A stretch of DNA of 64,000 bases from Flavobacterium sp. 5 (GTDB lineage Bacteria > Bacteroidota > Bacteroidia > Flavobacteriales > Flavobacteriaceae). The notes under the pieces were generated by a model. It was not told the origin of the DNA and searched no databases. It was given only the letters and a program-made list of their open reading frames with translations. A program made the translations under genes and the position numbers. Below are positions 62,657 to 64,000 of the stretch, piece by piece. How positions within the stretch are numbered: position 1 is the first letter of the stretch; each line of letters starts with the position of its first letter. Where the stretch lies: assembly GCF_002813295.1 (NCBI RefSeq), contig NZ_PHUE01000001.1, positions 3,720,001 to 3,784,000 on the forward strand, in the 5' to 3' direction.

Positions 62657-64000
62657 ATGGAAGAATTAAAAATTGAATTTGCATCGGATTTAGTTAGCTC
62701 ATATAAAAGACTTTCATATAAAATATGGTATGCTTTAGCAGAATATGTCGATAACTCTACTCAAGCTTACGAAAATAATAAAGCTATTTTAGATAAAGTT
62801 TACGAAACTGAGAAAAGTAATCTCATAGTGAATATTAATTACTTTAGAGGCCAAACCATTGAGGAGGATTACTTTGAAATTATAGATAATTCAATTGGAA
62901 TGTCTACAGATGATCTAAAGAGAGCATTTAAGATCGGATTACCTCCCGAAAATAACACTGGCAGGAGTAAATATGGTCTTGGAATGAAAACTGCATCTTT
63001 TTGGCTTGGTGACGAATGGACAATTCATACTAAAAAGTTAAATGAAAATACAAAAAGTAGTTTAACGCTAAATTTAAAGTCTATTGCGCAAGGTAGTTTA
63101 TCATTAAACATCGAAACTGAAGAAGCAGATACAAAAGATCATTACACTGTGATAAAAATATATGGATTGCACAGACGTTTTAAAGGAATGACAATTAGTA
63201 AAATAAAAAGCTTTTTATCATCAATCTATAGGTTTGATTTGATCAATGACAGGATGGATTTGGTATGGAATGGTGAAAAATTAGAATGGTCTAATTTTGT
63301 CGACAACGATTTTATAAAAAATAGTGAAATGGAACCGCTGAAAAGACCTTTTGATTTTATGGTAAACAATAAACGTGTACATGGATGGGCCGGTATCTTG
63401 TCAAGTGGAAGTAGAAACAAGGGAGGATTCTCATTAATTAAACATGAAAGAGTTATACAAAGTCCTCCGAATGGTTATAAACCCGAAAGTATTTTTGGAG
63501 AGCAAGAAGGAGGAATCAATGATTTAGTTAATCAAAGGTTAGTAGGTGAAATTTACTTAGATGATTTTGAAGTTAGCCATACAAAGGATAGTATCTTGTG
63601 GGAAGGAACTGAAGAAGAGGATCTTGATGATCAAATATTCAAAGAAATTGGTGATTTTAAGAAAACGGCAGTACAATTTCGTAAAAGGGCTGTCGATGAG
63701 AGAGGTCCTTCCGAAGAAGAAGTAAATATTGCGATTGATGAAATTACTAAGGAATTAAACTCGGGAGAGATTGCAGATACGCTATTCGCATTAGAATTAC
63801 CTTCCGACGATATCATTTCAATTTCTAATACGCAACTGGAAGAAGTAAGCAAGTCGAATATTGAACCAATAATTGTTACATTAAACCAACTAACAATTAA
63901 ACTATATGTTGACGATACAATGTCTATCAATGATCCATATGTTATCAATAATTCTACGAGCGATAGAGATACTGTCATAATTATTGTTAACAAGAATCAT
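62657..64000 (+). CDS. Second GHKL ATPase (MORC-like), 3' end outside window
   Basis: The frame is open from ATG 62657 to the end of the window (448 codons seen). It has an N box ALAEYVDNSTQAYE (residues 26-39), a G1 box IIDNSIGMS (from about 75), and a G2 lid GRSKYGLGMKTA (102-113), the arrangement found in MORC-type ATPases. The rest includes the transducer part (GWAGILSSGSRNKGGFSLI). It differs from the first ATPase of the operon, so the system uses two unlike GHKL proteins. Further genes are expected beyond the window. Confidence 0.85.
   Translation, partial: MEELKIEFASDLVSSYKRLSYKIWYALAEYVDNSTQAYENNKAILDKVYETEKSNLIVNINYFRGQTIEEDYFEIIDNSIGMSTDDLKRAFKIGLPPENNTGRSKYGLGMKTASFWLGDEWTIHTKKLNENTKSSLTLNLKSIAQGSLSLNIETEEADTKDHYTVIKIYGLHRRFKGMTISKIKSFLSSIYRFDLINDRMDLVWNGEKLEWSNFVDNDFIKNSEMEPLKRPFDFMVNNKRVHGWAGILSSGSRNKGGFSLIKHERVIQSPPNGYKPESIFGEQEGGINDLVNQRLVGEIYLDDFEVSHTKDSILWEGTEEEDLDDQIFKEIGDFKKTAVQFRKRAVDERGPSEEEVNIAIDEITKELNSGEIADTLFALELPSDDIISISNTQLEEVSKSNIEPIIVTLNQLTIKLYVDDTMSINDPYVINNSTSDRDTVIIIVNKNH

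Overview
The window looks like a chromosome segment of a Bacteroidota bacterium, most likely Flavobacterium or a close relative. The DNA is AT-rich. It carries a SusC/SusD pair, outer-membrane lipoproteins with Bacteroidota-style lipoboxes, and many promoters with the Bacteroidota -7 box TAnnTTTG. Start codons often lack a Shine-Dalgarno sequence. This assignment rests on gene content and signals read by eye, not on a database search.

Positions 1-19300 are a polysaccharide-degradation region. A first run (partial GH2, GH27, double-domain GH43, GH2, GH43) fits removal of galactose/arabinose side chains. A 21-bp AT-rich tandem repeat and a terminator follow, then a membrane-anchored TPR/HTH regulator (DUF6377-like). 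GH3, a DUF1349 protein, an acyltransferase, GH92, a metallo-hydrolase and a GH5 lipoprotein come next. Positions 19300-26400 hold a small Cys-rich protein with a TonB-dependent receptor, two small secreted proteins that share a leader, a YkuD-type protein, and an IS4-family element that has split a transcription terminator.

Positions 26400-42300 form a coherent catabolic locus: SusC, SusD, a GntP permease, a RidA-type protein, KDG kinase, KDPG aldolase, a D-serine-dehydratase/D-threonine-aldolase-like PLP enzyme, an M19 amidohydrolase, a DeoR regulator, a GH20 hexosaminidase and a NagB-PIG-L fusion. I infer use of an N-acetylhexosamine glycan including its oxidised form: N-acetylglucosaminate to glucosaminate to 2-keto-3-deoxygluconate (KDG), then KDPG, then pyruvate plus glyceraldehyde-3-phosphate. 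A 17-bp element occurs both upstream of susC and in the deoR/GH20 gap, which suggests one shared regulator.

Positions 42400-64000 are accessory DNA. They contain a three-gene HipBST toxin-antitoxin locus with operator repeats, a GC-rich purine-rich island with a 20-bp hairpin, an AbiE pair whose toxin is frameshifted in its nucleotidyltransferase motif, and a Fic gene with an apparent nonsense codon at position 2. From about 48480 to 57400 there is an array of single-gene units on the minus strand: a Fic protein, two unknown proteins, a serine hydrolase, and a caspase-NACHT-pentapeptide STAND protein. Each is followed by a roughly 125-170 bp hairpin-forming repeat that resembles an integron attC site, and no integrase is visible. 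An IS110-family element with a possible bridge RNA sits inside the array. The window ends in a defence operon (GHKL ATPase, DNA methyltransferase, probable endonuclease, second GHKL ATPase) of the MORC/MutL-like restriction-modification type, cut off by the window edge.
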